Shown here one piece after another: positions 17,459 through 29,285 of a stretch of 64,000 nucleotides of DNA. Location: assembly GCF_024124545.1 (NCBI RefSeq), contig NZ_JAMXSF010000001.1, positions 124,001 to 188,000 on the forward strand, given 5' to 3'. Under the pieces are notes generated by a model that saw nothing but the letters and a program-made list of their open reading frames with translations, was not told the DNA's origin and searched no databases. The first letter of the stretch is position 1. Every line of letters starts with the position of its first letter. Source of the stretch: Pseudoalteromonas sp. XMcav2-N. GTDB lineage: Bacteria; Pseudomonadota; Gammaproteobacteria; Enterobacterales; Alteromonadaceae. The position numbers were made by a program, and so were the translations under genes.

Positions 17459-18103
17459 TTATGTGTTGTCGCGATTGTTTAGGTACAATTGATGTGCCTG
17501 AATATACTCTAGGACTGAATTATTCAGCCAAGGTTCAACCACTTGGCGGTGTTTTATCGCGTTTCTGATGGTACTGGACGCAGCATCAAATGGCTGGCCC
17601 GGTAAAAAATAGCACAGGCCGCTTAATTGAGCGCTAAATTGGGCTGGCTCTGTGCAACGTGCGCCTCTGAGGTAATCCTGTAATGCTTCTGACGGCGCAA
17701 AGGCATCCCCCGGCCTTTGATATACCACAATATGGCACAGTGTGACGATTTCCTGCCAGCGATACCATTTATCCAGGCTATTGAATGAGTCCATTCCCAT
17801 CAAAAACACGATGGCACGTTGCGGATATTCGGCTTTTATCTCCTGCAGTGTGAGCAGAGAGTATGAAGGCGTATCGCGCTCCAGTTCACGACGGTCTATG
17901 GTAAATCTTGGGTCATGAGCTGTGGCCAACTGCAACATGGCCAGCCTGTCGTCTGTGCTGACGTCCGGACCCTGTTTATGTACCGGCAGGGCGTTGGGCA
18001 GAAAACGTAACTCAGACAAGTCCAGCGTGTTGGCACACTGCGTGGCCATATTGATGTGACCCAGATGGACCGGGTCGAAGGTGCCACCAAACAGCGCTAT
18101 CAT
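17459..18103 (-). CDS. nadD: Nicotinate-nucleotide adenylyltransferase
   Basis: 214 residues from the ATG at 18103, which has AGGAG six bases upstream and overlaps the holA stop codon (ATGA). A reading from 18145 would add 14 residues before the nucleotidyltransferase motif and is rejected. The motif GGTFDPVHLGH and the C-terminal SSTIRNAIKH (ISSTxIR-type) mark the family. The enzyme makes deamido-NAD from nicotinate mononucleotide and ATP. Confidence 0.97.
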   Translation of the reverse strand: MIALFGGTFDPVHLGHINMATQCANTLDLSELRFLPNALPVHKQGPDVSTDDRLAMLQLATAHDPRFTIDRRELERDTPSYSLLTLQEIKAEYPQRAIVFLMGMDSFNSLDKWYRWQEIVTLCHIVVYQRPGDAFAPSEALQDYLRGARCTEPAQFSAQLSGLCYFLPGQPFDAASSTIRNAIKHRQVVEPWLNNSVLEYIQAHQLYLNNRDNT

Positions 18104-19137
18104 AGCTGCTCCTGATAGGGCAGAGAAAACGGTAACGACTGACAAAAGCTCAATGCGATGTGTGCCAGCGCCTGGTAAGGCGCAACCAGAATATTACGCT
18201 TGTAGGCAGAGTCGAATTCAGCCAGCAGCACCAGTAGTTGCTCAAGCTGAGCGGTATTGAGTCTGTCGAGAGCCTGTTGAGTGTTTTGTTGCTGATTTTT
18301 CCAGACGTTGTGCTTTTTGAACGCATCGGGTGTTGGTGTACCAGCCTGGATAAGGTGTTTGAGGTTTAACAGCAACTGAGCTTGATTGTGTAACGTCCAG
18401 GCAATACTTGCGGGTTCTACGTTATCGTGTGCCAGTTTGTTTAATACCTTGATCAACGTACGAGGGTTACCGCGCAGTAATCCATCATTGAGGTCAAAGA
18501 TGTCAAATTTAGCCTGATTAAGCAGGCCACTAAGCAGTTTTTCCTGATCGATGGGCGCGTTCTTATACAGCAGCGATAGTTTTTCCAGCTCCTGATACGT
18601 TGCGAGCAGGTTCCCTTCGGTTGCCTGCAGCAGGCTGCGTTTTGCGTCATTATGCAAGTTCAGCTTAAGCCGTTTACACTCATCATCCAGCCAGCGCTGT
18701 AAATGATATCCGGTCAGTGCATAGCAGGGCACAAACAAACCTTGCTTGTCCAAAGCTTTAAACCAGGCGCTGCGCTGAATCTCCTGAGCGGCTTTAGCGC
18801 CTTTGAGAATGAGGATCACGTCTGGATTTGGATGCGCAGCCAGTTCTTTCAGAATGGTTACGCCCTGCGTCGGCGGCTTTTGCTGGTTGAGATCAAATTC
18901 GATGAGGGTTTTGGCACTGAACAGTGACATGCTGTTATATTGATTCACCAGCTCCTGCCAGTCAAAGCCGGGTAGCAAGCTGAATTTGATGACTTCATCG
19001 AATCCCTGATTTTTAGCAACCTGGCGCACAGAGGTAACACACTGGGCTTCCTGAAAAGGCTCCTCACCAAAAATCAGATAGAACGGATGCAGGCCCTGTT
19101 TTAGCTGGCCTGCTAATTGGTTTGCATAACAACGCAT
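18100..19137 (-). CDS. holA: DNA polymerase III delta subunit
   Basis: 345 residues, the usual length. The clamp-loader delta subunit opens the beta sliding clamp. The N-terminal RecA-like domain begins PFYLIFGEEPF, and the AAA+ lid and C-terminal collar helices follow. As expected for delta, there is no functional Walker A motif. The start codon touches the lptE stop and the stop overlaps nadD, the order lptE-holA-nadD being conserved. Confidence 0.96.
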   Translation of the reverse strand: MRCYANQLAGQLKQGLHPFYLIFGEEPFQEAQCVTSVRQVAKNQGFDEVIKFSLLPGFDWQELVNQYNSMSLFSAKTLIEFDLNQQKPPTQGVTILKELAAHPNPDVILILKGAKAAQEIQRSAWFKALDKQGLFVPCYALTGYHLQRWLDDECKRLKLNLHNDAKRSLLQATEGNLLATYQELEKLSLLYKNAPIDQEKLLSGLLNQAKFDIFDLNDGLLRGNPRTLIKVLNKLAHDNVEPASIAWTLHNQAQLLLNLKHLIQAGTPTPDAFKKHNVWKNQQQNTQQALDRLNTAQLEQLLVLLAEFDSAYKRNILVAPYQALAHIALSFCQSLPFSLPYQEQL

Positions 19138-19669
19138 TAGAGTTGAGATAATTCGCGAATAATACGGCGGCTGGCCAGTTGACGCAGCTCACTGAGAATG
19201 ATCTCTCGCTCCTGAGATTTGCCCAGTGCATTGTCCGGGTCATCCTGATAGGTGCGGTAAAGCTCAAATTCCTGCTCGACAGGCTCTGAACCCGGGCGAG
19301 TGAGGCGATATCGGACGCTGTAGGCCAACTCATACTGCGCTACCTGACCATTTTTGAACAAGCTGAGTGTCTGACGTTCGAGCGAGTCCTGATACAGGTG
19401 CAGCTCTACAGCATCCTGGCCATTGCCGAGCTTCGGCGACGGCAGGAGTGTGATCTGAGCACGTCTGAGCTCTTGCTTAAGGCTGGTATACAAAGCCGAC
19501 TTGCTGTCATTGCCACTCAGATACAAGGTTCTGAGATCTTCAGGTAAATAAGAGGCCTTCTTTAACTGAAACCCACAGCCTGACAAGGCCACGCAGGCAA
19601 ATAACGCCAGCATGATAACATGCCAGCGTCTTGTCATACTGAATAAAGGTGTATTCAGCAGGGTAGCCA

Positions 19670-19670
<1 letters not shown>
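19137..19670 (-). CDS. lptE: LPS-assembly lipoprotein LptE
   Basis: 177 residues. The lipobox VALSGC puts the lipidated Cys at residue 32. An internal ATG at residue 12 would give a shorter, more usual signal peptide; the first ATG is kept because it overlaps the leuS stop as TAATG. LptE plugs the LptD barrel (gene at 44851-47133 in this window) and delivers LPS to the outer leaflet. The sequence after Cys, GFQLKKA, and the Lys/Arg-rich C-terminus fit the family. Confidence 0.93.
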
Positions 19671-22282
<2,612 letters not shown>

Positions 22283-22467
22283 CTAATTTGAAAATTGCCG
22301 ATAGCATACCCGAAAAAACGCGCTGATCACAGCGCTTCACAGCGGAATTATTACAGCAAATTGGCGCTATCGCAGTGATTTGTTTCAGGACTGTGACGTC
22401 AGCTGAACTATACTGAAGAAGTGGTGAGTTAAAAGTGTTGTGAAATTGCGTGACTCGGGAGGTAAAC

Positions 22468-22926
22468 ATGGCGGATTACAAGCGCTGGCTGGATGACTTT
22501 TCGGTGTGGCTGAAAGATGTCAAAGAGCATGAGCTAAAAAAATGGGTGCAAGAGTTTATGGACGCACAGGCGGCAATTAAGCAGCTCTCAAAAGATAAAC
22601 TGGCGGATTATCGCTATTATCTGAAGCGCGACCTGGCTCACCTGAGTGAACACAAGGACCACTATGATGATGTGGCCTGGGAAGAGCTTAAGGCCAGTGT
22701 GATGTATGAACTGGCTCAGCTGGAGGATCGAACTCAGCTTGAGTGGCAGGCATTAGTGCAGGACTTTCAACACGATGGCATCTACAAACAAGGGGAATGG
22801 ATAGCATTGGGGCAATTAGTATGTAAAAATTGTGGCCATAAAACGAATGTCTATTATGCGTTGGAAATTCCGTCGTGCAGCGAATGTGGGCACGGTGAGT
22901 TTGCTCGTAAGGCACTTACCCCTTAA
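22468..22926 (+). CDS. ybeL: YbeL-type zinc-ribbon protein (DUF1451)
   Basis: 152 residues from the ATG at 22468, which has the strong site GGGAGG six bases upstream; a start at 22450 would place this site inside the gene. The first 110 residues are highly charged and helical, and the C-terminus is a zinc ribbon with CKNC and CSEC pairs. E. coli ybeL lies next to leuS, as here. Its function is unknown. Confidence 0.9.
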   Translation: MADYKRWLDDFSVWLKDVKEHELKKWVQEFMDAQAAIKQLSKDKLADYRYYLKRDLAHLSEHKDHYDDVAWEELKASVMYELAQLEDRTQLEWQALVQDFQHDGIYKQGEWIALGQLVCKNCGHKTNVYYALEIPSCSECGHGEFARKALTP

Positions 22927-22979
22927 TCACAGCCCCGCATGACACAGTTGTGCGGCCGGCCAAGAGAAAGAAGTTAGGA

Positions 22980-25415
22980 ATGACGAAAACCATTAAGCCT
23001 TTGAGCAGCGAACAGCTGGCTCCCAGTGTGTCTTTGCCACACATCTCCACCTGCATGCAAAATCCTTATCCGGACCCTTTGCCTTTCATAGGTCAAAATC
23101 GGGCGCAAAGTGCGTTGGATTTTGCGCTAGGTATGGAACTGCCGGGTTATAACGTGTTTGTGATGGGTGAAGCGGCAACAGGTCGTTTTACTATGGTGAA
23201 GGATAAACTCGAAGCACACTGTAAAACCCGCCCGACCCCAAAAGAGTGGTTGTACGTCAATAACTACGACGACCACAGAGAACCCATTGCCTTGTTTATG
23301 CAAGCAGGTGAGAGCAAAGTACTGACTGATGACATTGACTCCTTCCTTGATGAAGTAGTGGACACGTTTCCTGCGGCATTTGATAACCCGGGCTATCAGC
23401 GCAAGAAAAAATCCCTGGACAGAGACTTTGACAATAAATACAACGCGGCACTGAGCGCGGTGGAAGAGCTTGCGGCTAAGAAAAGCGTTGCCATGATGGA
23501 AGAAAAAGGGGTCGTGAGTTTTGCGCCTGTAGTGGATGGCAAAGCGCTTGATGACGCAGAATTTATGGCACTGGAAGAAGCTGTACAGGAACACTTTTTT
23601 GATGCCATTGAAAAACTTGAAGACTGTCTGATAGAGGCGCTGATCGAGTTGCCGCGCTGGAAGCGGGAATCTTCTGAAAAGCTCCGGGAACTGAAAAAAA
23701 CCACCATTGAATTAGCAACCAAACCACTGCTCAAAGCGCTGGAACATAAGTATGCCAGCCACATTGGCGTGATTCGTTATCTTAAAGATCTGCGGGTCGA
23801 AATTGTTGATGCGGTGCTCGACTGGCTGGACGACGACAGTGCAGCGGGAGACGAAAATAAAGATGACTTTGATGCCAAGGGCATGCTGAGCGACTTCTTT
23901 GCCCCGAATATCCTGGTCGAGTTCAAAGAAGGGCAGGCGGCGCCTGTGGTGTACGAGCCTAACCCGACTTTTGGTAACATCTTCGGCAAAATTGAGTATG
24001 CCAATGCTCATGGCACCCTGATCACCAGTTACCGCTCAATTCAGCCCGGCGCACTCCACCGCGCTAATGGCGGTTATTTGATCATGGATGCCGACAAAGT
24101 ACTGGCCAATGCACAGGTCTGGGACGGGCTCAAACTGTCATTAAAGACGCACCAGATCAAAAACGATTTACCTTATCAGGACAGCTCAGTTGGCAGTAGT
24201 TTTACCCTTAAGCCTCAGTTGATCCCCCTGGATGTGAAGATCATCCTGTTGGGCTCGCGTGATTTGTATTACACCATAGGCGAGTACGACGAAGAGTTTG
24301 GTGAGTTGTTCCGGGTGCTGGCTGACTTTGATTACTATTTGCCCGACAGCGATCGGCTGCAATATCAATTTGTTACTAAAGTGCAGGAGTACTGCGAGCA
24401 GACACTTAAGTGTACCTTAACGGGCGAAGCACTGGCGCGGTTACTGAAATTTAGTTATCGCCAGGCGGAGCATCAGAACAAGCTGTCGGCTCGTTTTGCG
24501 GATGTGCTGGAGCTGGTGGCGGAGGCGAGTTATTACGCCAAGCAGGATGGGCTAAGCGAAATCGACGCGCCGCATATCGACGAAGCCATTGTGGGCAAGC
24601 AATATCGCACCGGCCAGCTGAGTGAGAACATGCTCAGCGATATAGAGGAAGGTCATACCCTGATAGCCACAGACGGTGAAGCTGTCGGCAAAGTTAACGG
24701 GCTGACGGTGCTACACATAGGTGATACTGCCTTTGGTACACCAGCGCGTATCACCGCGACTGTGTATGCCGGAGCCGATGGGGTGATAGACGTGGAACGT
24801 GAAGCCGAGTTAGGTAAGTCGATCCACTCTAAAGGGGTTATGCTGCTGACCGGTTACCTGGGCAATAAATATGCGCAAAACTTTAGCCTGACGCTGAGCG
24901 CCAACATTGCCATCGAACAAAGTTATGGTTTTATTGACGGTGACAGCGCGTCGCTGGCTGAGCTGTGTGGACTTATTTCTGCCATTACTCAGCTTCCTAT
25001 CGACCAGTCACTGGCGCTGACGGGCTCCATTAACCAGCATGGTGAGGTGCAGGCTGTAGGCGGAGTGAATGAGAAAATCGAAGGTTTCTTTAAGCTTTGC
25101 AAAATGCGTGGTCTGACGGGAAAACAGGGGGTGATCATCCCTCGCTCAAACCTGATCAACCTGGTGCTGGATGATGAGGTGCTGGCAGCAGCCCAGCAAG
25201 GCCGATTCCATATTTATGCCGTGGCAACTGTGGATGAGGCGCTGTCTTTGCTGATGCAACGTGAAGCCGGGGCGCTTTCCAATAGTCAGTATCCGGATCA
25301 GAGTATTAATGCGCTGGCATTGGCCCGTTTACAACAAATCGCCGATGTGGTGAATGGCGACGATAAAGACGCCGAGGGCGAAGCGGCCAGCGAACAAGAA
25401 AAAGATCTTTCATAA
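22980..25415 (+). CDS. Lon-family (S16) AAA protease
   Basis: 811 residues from the ATG at 22980; a GTG at 22950 would add 10 residues. The N-terminal AAA part has the altered Walker A GEAATGRF (63-70) with Arg in place of Lys, usual in this AAA_32-type family. An insertion of charged helices spans about 130-290. The C-terminal Lon protease domain has S656 in GDSAS and K699 in VNEKIEG, 43 residues apart, exactly as in E. coli Lon (679/722). It lacks the Lon N-terminal substrate domain. Related E. coli YcbZ is shorter. It is expected to degrade proteins in the cytoplasm; substrates are unknown. The FKBP gene follows after 16 bases. Confidence 0.92.
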   Translation: MTKTIKPLSSEQLAPSVSLPHISTCMQNPYPDPLPFIGQNRAQSALDFALGMELPGYNVFVMGEAATGRFTMVKDKLEAHCKTRPTPKEWLYVNNYDDHREPIALFMQAGESKVLTDDIDSFLDEVVDTFPAAFDNPGYQRKKKSLDRDFDNKYNAALSAVEELAAKKSVAMMEEKGVVSFAPVVDGKALDDAEFMALEEAVQEHFFDAIEKLEDCLIEALIELPRWKRESSEKLRELKKTTIELATKPLLKALEHKYASHIGVIRYLKDLRVEIVDAVLDWLDDDSAAGDENKDDFDAKGMLSDFFAPNILVEFKEGQAAPVVYEPNPTFGNIFGKIEYANAHGTLITSYRSIQPGALHRANGGYLIMDADKVLANAQVWDGLKLSLKTHQIKNDLPYQDSSVGSSFTLKPQLIPLDVKIILLGSRDLYYTIGEYDEEFGELFRVLADFDYYLPDSDRLQYQFVTKVQEYCEQTLKCTLTGEALARLLKFSYRQAEHQNKLSARFADVLELVAEASYYAKQDGLSEIDAPHIDEAIVGKQYRTGQLSENMLSDIEEGHTLIATDGEAVGKVNGLTVLHIGDTAFGTPARITATVYAGADGVIDVEREAELGKSIHSKGVMLLTGYLGNKYAQNFSLTLSANIAIEQSYGFIDGDSASLAELCGLISAITQLPIDQSLALTGSINQHGEVQAVGGVNEKIEGFFKLCKMRGLTGKQGVIIPRSNLINLVLDDEVLAAAQQGRFHIYAVATVDEALSLLMQREAGALSNSQYPDQSINALALARLQQIADVVNGDDKDAEGEAASEQEKDLS

Positions 25416-25431
25416 TTTTTAGGTAGTCACT

Positions 25432-25917
25432 ATGTCAACAACCAATATTATCCTTGTGCTGGTCATCGTCGTGCTGGGCTGGCTGATTTTTAAAAACGGT
25501 AAACAGCAAAAACAGGCGGCGGCAGGTAACCGTATTGAAGCGGCTGAATTTCTGGCGCAAAACGCTCAAAAGAGCGGAGTCACAACAACCGACTCTGGTT
25601 TGCAATATGAAGTCTTAAACAAAGGCGACGGGACTGAGCATCCGAACGCTACAGACAAAGTCACAGTACATTACCATGGCACCTTGTTGGATGGTTCGGT
25701 GTTCGACAGTTCTGTGGTACGCGGTGAATCTATCAGTTTTGGCCTGAATCAAGTTATTGCAGGCTGGACGGAGGGCGTGCAATTGATGACGGTCGGCGAT
25801 AAGTTTCGCTTTTTTATCGGGCCGGATCTTGGCTACGGAGATCGCGCAGCCGGTAAAATTGCGCCGGGGTCGTTGTTAATATTTGAGGTTGAGTTACTCG
25901 CCATAGCAGGCAAGTAA
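25432..25917 (+). CDS. Membrane-anchored FKBP-type peptidyl-prolyl isomerase
   Basis: 161 residues. Residues 4-20 form an uncleaved membrane anchor (NIILVLVIVVLGWLIF). After a linker, residues about 60-160 are a complete FKBP domain, with VTVHYHGTLLDGSVFDSS, ViAGWTEG and the conserved aromatic pocket residues in FFIGPDLGYGDR. It should catalyse proline isomerisation on the periplasmic face. It follows the Lon-family gene by 16 bases and may be cotranscribed. Confidence 0.93.
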   Translation: MSTTNIILVLVIVVLGWLIFKNGKQQKQAAAGNRIEAAEFLAQNAQKSGVTTTDSGLQYEVLNKGDGTEHPNATDKVTVHYHGTLLDGSVFDSSVVRGESISFGLNQVIAGWTEGVQLMTVGDKFRFFIGPDLGYGDRAAGKIAPGSLLIFEVELLAIAGK

Positions 25918-26078
25918 TACCAATTTCACTTAATGCCTGTTCAATTTGAAGGAGCAAATATGGCGCTAACGGCGTTGAAAACTTCTCATTTAGAATAACT
26001 AAATAGCAAAGTTTTCGCCTGGTTATCGACCCTATTTTCTCGCCTCAAAATAGAACACTTAATTAAGCAAATTGGTAT
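25917..26078. repeat. MITE-like inverted-repeat element, short form
   Basis: 162 bases bounded by imperfect terminal inverted repeats (left ATACCAATTTCACTTAAT; the right end read on the other strand gives ATACCAATTTGCTTAAT). It shares its ends and most of its body with the element at 38165-38385 but lacks the internal segment. It starts in the stop codon of the FKBP gene and is directly followed by a terminator. No coding capacity. Confidence 0.85.
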
Positions 26079-26080
26079 AA

Positions 26081-26107
26081 AAAAAAAGGCCGACAAGGCC
26101 TTTTTTT
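26081..26107. terminator. Bidirectional terminator between FKBP gene and ygiM
   Basis: Seven A, GGCC, loop GACAA, GGCC and seven T form a symmetric stem that can end transcription from both convergent genes. The MITE-like element lies between it and the FKBP stop codon. Confidence 0.85.
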
Positions 26108-26130
26108 ATGCATATATTTTATTGCGGCTT

Positions 26131-26754
26131 TTACGCCCAGCCGTCGTAGCGCTTACGCCTTGAAAGTACCAGGGTGAGTATCACGCCAATTAAAATACCT
26201 GCGATGGCAATTCCGCCACCATAGCTTAGCAACATATGTTGCTCTGTCTGCGCTTTGTTCAGGCTCGCCTGTACCTGAGCTTCCAGGGCCTGCTCCAGTT
26301 CGGTAATGTTACTTTTCAGCGCTGCGTTGTCTTGCTGAAGCTGTAAGTTGGCCTGCTCAAGCTGTGGAATTCTGCTCTGTAAGGTATTGAGCTGCCCGTT
26401 ATTATCACTCAGCGCCTGGTTGGCACTTTCCAGTCTCTGGCGTAACCCTGGTTCAGAGGTGACAAACTGACTTTGTACCCAGCCTTCGCGGTCTTTGTCA
26501 TCTTTTATCTGAACAAAGTCGTCTTGCTCTGAGTTTAGGATAGTGATCGGGGTACCCGCTTCGACCGAACCCAGGATTCGATAATTCTTGCCGGGGCCGG
26601 TGTGCATGAACAGGTATAAGTCATCGACAATATAACCGTTGTTGTCGGTTGCTGACTGCGCCACCGTGGGTTCATCTTGCAGGTCGGTTTGCTCCGCCAT
26701 TGCGCTCAGAGACAGCACAGACAGCAGCAGCGGCAAAGCGATATTTTTCAGCAT
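26131..26754 (-). CDS. ygiM: YgiM-type SH3-domain protein
   Basis: 207 residues. It has a signal peptide (about 1-20), a bacterial SH3 domain (about 38-100, with LYLFMHTGPGKNYRILGSV), a coiled coil (about 105-165, rich in Gln/Leu), one membrane helix (about 175-197) and a basic tail RRKRY. The family is TIGR04211. In E. coli ygiM lies next to ygiF, the neighbour here on the other strand. It is expected to sit in the inner membrane with SH3 and coiled coil in the periplasm. Function unknown. Confidence 0.92.
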   Translation of the reverse strand: MLKNIALPLLLSVLSLSAMAEQTDLQDEPTVAQSATDNNGYIVDDLYLFMHTGPGKNYRILGSVEAGTPITILNSEQDDFVQIKDDKDREGWVQSQFVTSEPGLRQRLESANQALSDNNGQLNTLQSRIPQLEQANLQLQQDNAALKSNITELEQALEAQVQASLNKAQTEQHMLLSYGGGIAIAGILIGVILTLVLSRRKRYDGWA

Positions 26755-27041
26755 TCGCAGGCCTTAAATATTGATATCTTTATAAAGTTACCAAAATAGT
26801 AGGGATTTCCCAGCACAAAGGCAAGGGGCAGGTTTTGTCCATAATTCGCTTGCAGGTCGTTTTTTTGCGGATAAACGTGTCGAGGCGTGACGTCGTGTGT
26901 GCGCTCGTTTACACCTGTAATTCACGGAACAGGTTGGTAATGGTGGTGATAATGCGCTAATAATTACTAAAAGGTTTGCAAAGTGCGGACCCTTTGTATA
27001 TTTTGTGGGTTCTAAAATTACATAGGTAAATCACACTCCTG

Positions 27042-28559
27042 ATGGACACTGAGATAGAACTGAAATTTTTGGTTTCAGACAATGAAGTTCCGCTGATCCC
27101 AGCCCTAATCACCCAGTTTGCTAAGAAAGTCAGCAACAAACCTGCTAAAAACCTGAAAAATGCTTATTTTGACACACCCAGTCGGGAGTTACGTGCATTA
27201 GATATAGGTTTACGAACACGCTGTAATGATGACGAGTGTGAGCAGACGATAAAGCTGGCCGGTGAAGTGGTGGGTGGGTTACATCAACGTCCTGAATACA
27301 ATTTACCAATCAAGGGCAGTCGACCTGATATTCACGCCTTTGACATCAATATTTGGCCTATGGGTGTGCAGCTTGAATCGATTGCCAGTAATTTATTCCC
27401 GATCTTCAGTACTAATTTTATCCGCCGTACCTGGTTGATTGAAACCGAAGCAGGCAGCGAAATTGAAGTCGTTCTTGATAAAGGCGAGATCAGTGCGCAA
27501 GGTTCGGTTGAGCCTATTTCTGAGCTTGAGATCGAGCTTGTGGAAGGCGATAAAAATGACCTGTTCCTGCTGGCTGATCACTTGTTGCAGCACATAGGTT
27601 TGCGTCTTGGATTGTATTCCAAAGCGGCCAGAGGTTATCGTCTCGCCGACGATAAACCCCTGAAGGCCAATAAAACACTGGGTGTCATCAAATTGCCCAG
27701 GGGCTGCTCACAGGAGCAGGCGCTGATAGCAACGGTCAACCATGGTATTCAGTTTGTCCAAAAGCATGAGCAGTGTTACCTGGACGCACCAAGTCTTAAA
27801 ACACTCAAGCGTGTGATAGATGGGATCAGTCTGATCCGGCACGCATTCTGGCTCTTTGAAGAGTTTGTCGATAAGTCTTCAACAGAGTTTTTGCGTAAAG
27901 AGCTTAAGTGGCTTTTATCAGAATTAGGCTGGGTGGAGAATGCCATCCACCTGAAAACCTATACGTCGAAGCGACACGCCTATTATAAGCGGATCTCCAA
28001 TGCGCCTGAACTGGCTCAGGTGATCACGGATATGAAAGACGTTCAGCCAACGGTGACAGACATTGAAGACTTGTTCCATTGTTCGCGATATAACCGCTTG
28101 ATTTTGGCGCTGACCCGTTGGTTACTGGACAAATCCTGGCGTAAAAACTGGGATCAGAATGCCATCACGGCTGCGCAAAGCCCGGTTGAGGCGTTGGCTA
28201 AGCGAGCTTATGACCATGACTGGAATAAATTAACAACGCTATTCCCCCCAGACAGTGCAATGACAGTCAAAGAGTATCTGGCGTGTCGTCAGCCGCTGGA
28301 AAACATGCTACTGAGTGGTCATTGTTTAGGCAAACTGTACGATAAAGAAACCCGTCAGGCATTCAGAGCCCCATGGGTCGATATTGTCTACGGTATATAT
28401 GAGCTAGAAACCTTGTTCTATTTGCGCCAGCTGTGCGAGGGCCAGCCCAATGAAGCGCTGCAGGACATTTTAGTCTGGTTGCAACAAAAAGCCGACTTTC
28501 TCGTCAGTGCTATGGAGCAAAGTCGTCAGGCATCGTTGAACAGTGAACCCTACTGGTGA
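27042..28559 (+). CDS. ygiF: CYTH-CHAD inorganic triphosphatase (YgiF)
   Basis: 505 residues. The N-terminal CYTH domain (about 1-200) begins with the metal-binding ExExK motif EIELK at residues 4-8. The C-terminal CHAD domain (about 220-490) is helical with conserved His/Arg residues (LIRHAFWLFEEF, KRHAYYKR) that bind polyphosphate. E. coli YgiF hydrolyses inorganic triphosphate. It overlaps the next gene by 17 bases. Confidence 0.95.
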   Translation: MDTEIELKFLVSDNEVPLIPALITQFAKKVSNKPAKNLKNAYFDTPSRELRALDIGLRTRCNDDECEQTIKLAGEVVGGLHQRPEYNLPIKGSRPDIHAFDINIWPMGVQLESIASNLFPIFSTNFIRRTWLIETEAGSEIEVVLDKGEISAQGSVEPISELEIELVEGDKNDLFLLADHLLQHIGLRLGLYSKAARGYRLADDKPLKANKTLGVIKLPRGCSQEQALIATVNHGIQFVQKHEQCYLDAPSLKTLKRVIDGISLIRHAFWLFEEFVDKSSTEFLRKELKWLLSELGWVENAIHLKTYTSKRHAYYKRISNAPELAQVITDMKDVQPTVTDIEDLFHCSRYNRLILALTRWLLDKSWRKNWDQNAITAAQSPVEALAKRAYDHDWNKLTTLFPPDSAMTVKEYLACRQPLENMLLSGHCLGKLYDKETRQAFRAPWVDIVYGIYELETLFYLRQLCEGQPNEALQDILVWLQQKADFLVSAMEQSRQASLNSEPYW

Positions 28560-29229
28560 TAAACAAGGTTTAGCCTGTTTGTGTTTGCTACTGTGGCTTG
28601 TCGTTTATGCTATGCCGGGTCACAGTACACAGACGTCAGAGCGATGGCAGCCATGGCATCAATCGGAGTTGCTGTCGATCACCTACCATAAGCCATTTGA
28701 TCAACCCCTGAAAATACGTGTAACCGGCAGATGGCCCGGGATCAGTGCAAAATCTGTGGTCAATCTGCTAAATGATACCGAACGCGTTCCTTTATGGGTG
28801 AAACATGTCAGCACAGTGACGATTTTATCTCGCCCTGCAGCTAATCAGACGCGCGTTCTGACCCAATTTGATTTACCCTGGCCGTTTCGTACACGAGACA
28901 TGGTGACACATGCCTGTTTGCTGCAATTGTCCAAAGAAAGCTATGTATTAAAGATACGTTCTGTCTCAGATTATCCAACTGAGCAGGGTGTTATTCGTAT
29001 TCAGCCTGTCATGGTGCAATGGGTACTGACGGAGCAAGACAACGCAGTTTATATCGATTACCACATCTCAGCTGACATTCAGGGCGAGGCACCGCAATGG
29101 TTTACTGATAAAGTTGCACTGCGCAATACCCGGGCTTCGTTTAATGCGCTATATAATTTATTGAAGACGCATCCGGACAGCATGGAGCCCTGGGCCCTTA
29201 CGCCCGGAAATACCTGCCCGTTCGAATGA
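28543..29229 (+). CDS. Secreted START-like lipid-binding protein
   Basis: 228 residues from the GTG at 28543, overlapping ygiF by 17 bases. A TTG at 28579 preceded by AAGG would give a more compact signal peptide and is a real alternative. After the signal peptide (LCLLLWLVVYAMPGHS) the protein reads as a START/SRPBCC domain: VPLWVKHVSTVTIL, FDLPWPFRTRDMV and a C-terminal helix. The substrate is unknown. Context with ygiF and the HDOD gene gives no firm hint. Confidence 0.8.
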   Translation: MNPTGDKQGLACLCLLLWLVVYAMPGHSTQTSERWQPWHQSELLSITYHKPFDQPLKIRVTGRWPGISAKSVVNLLNDTERVPLWVKHVSTVTILSRPAANQTRVLTQFDLPWPFRTRDMVTHACLLQLSKESYVLKIRSVSDYPTEQGVIRIQPVMVQWVLTEQDNAVYIDYHISADIQGEAPQWFTDKVALRNTRASFNALYNLLKTHPDSMEPWALTPGNTCPFE

Positions 29230-29285
29230 TCATCGCGTATATATCGTCTACACTAAAAGCAAACTAGTCTGACGTATTTGCTGTT

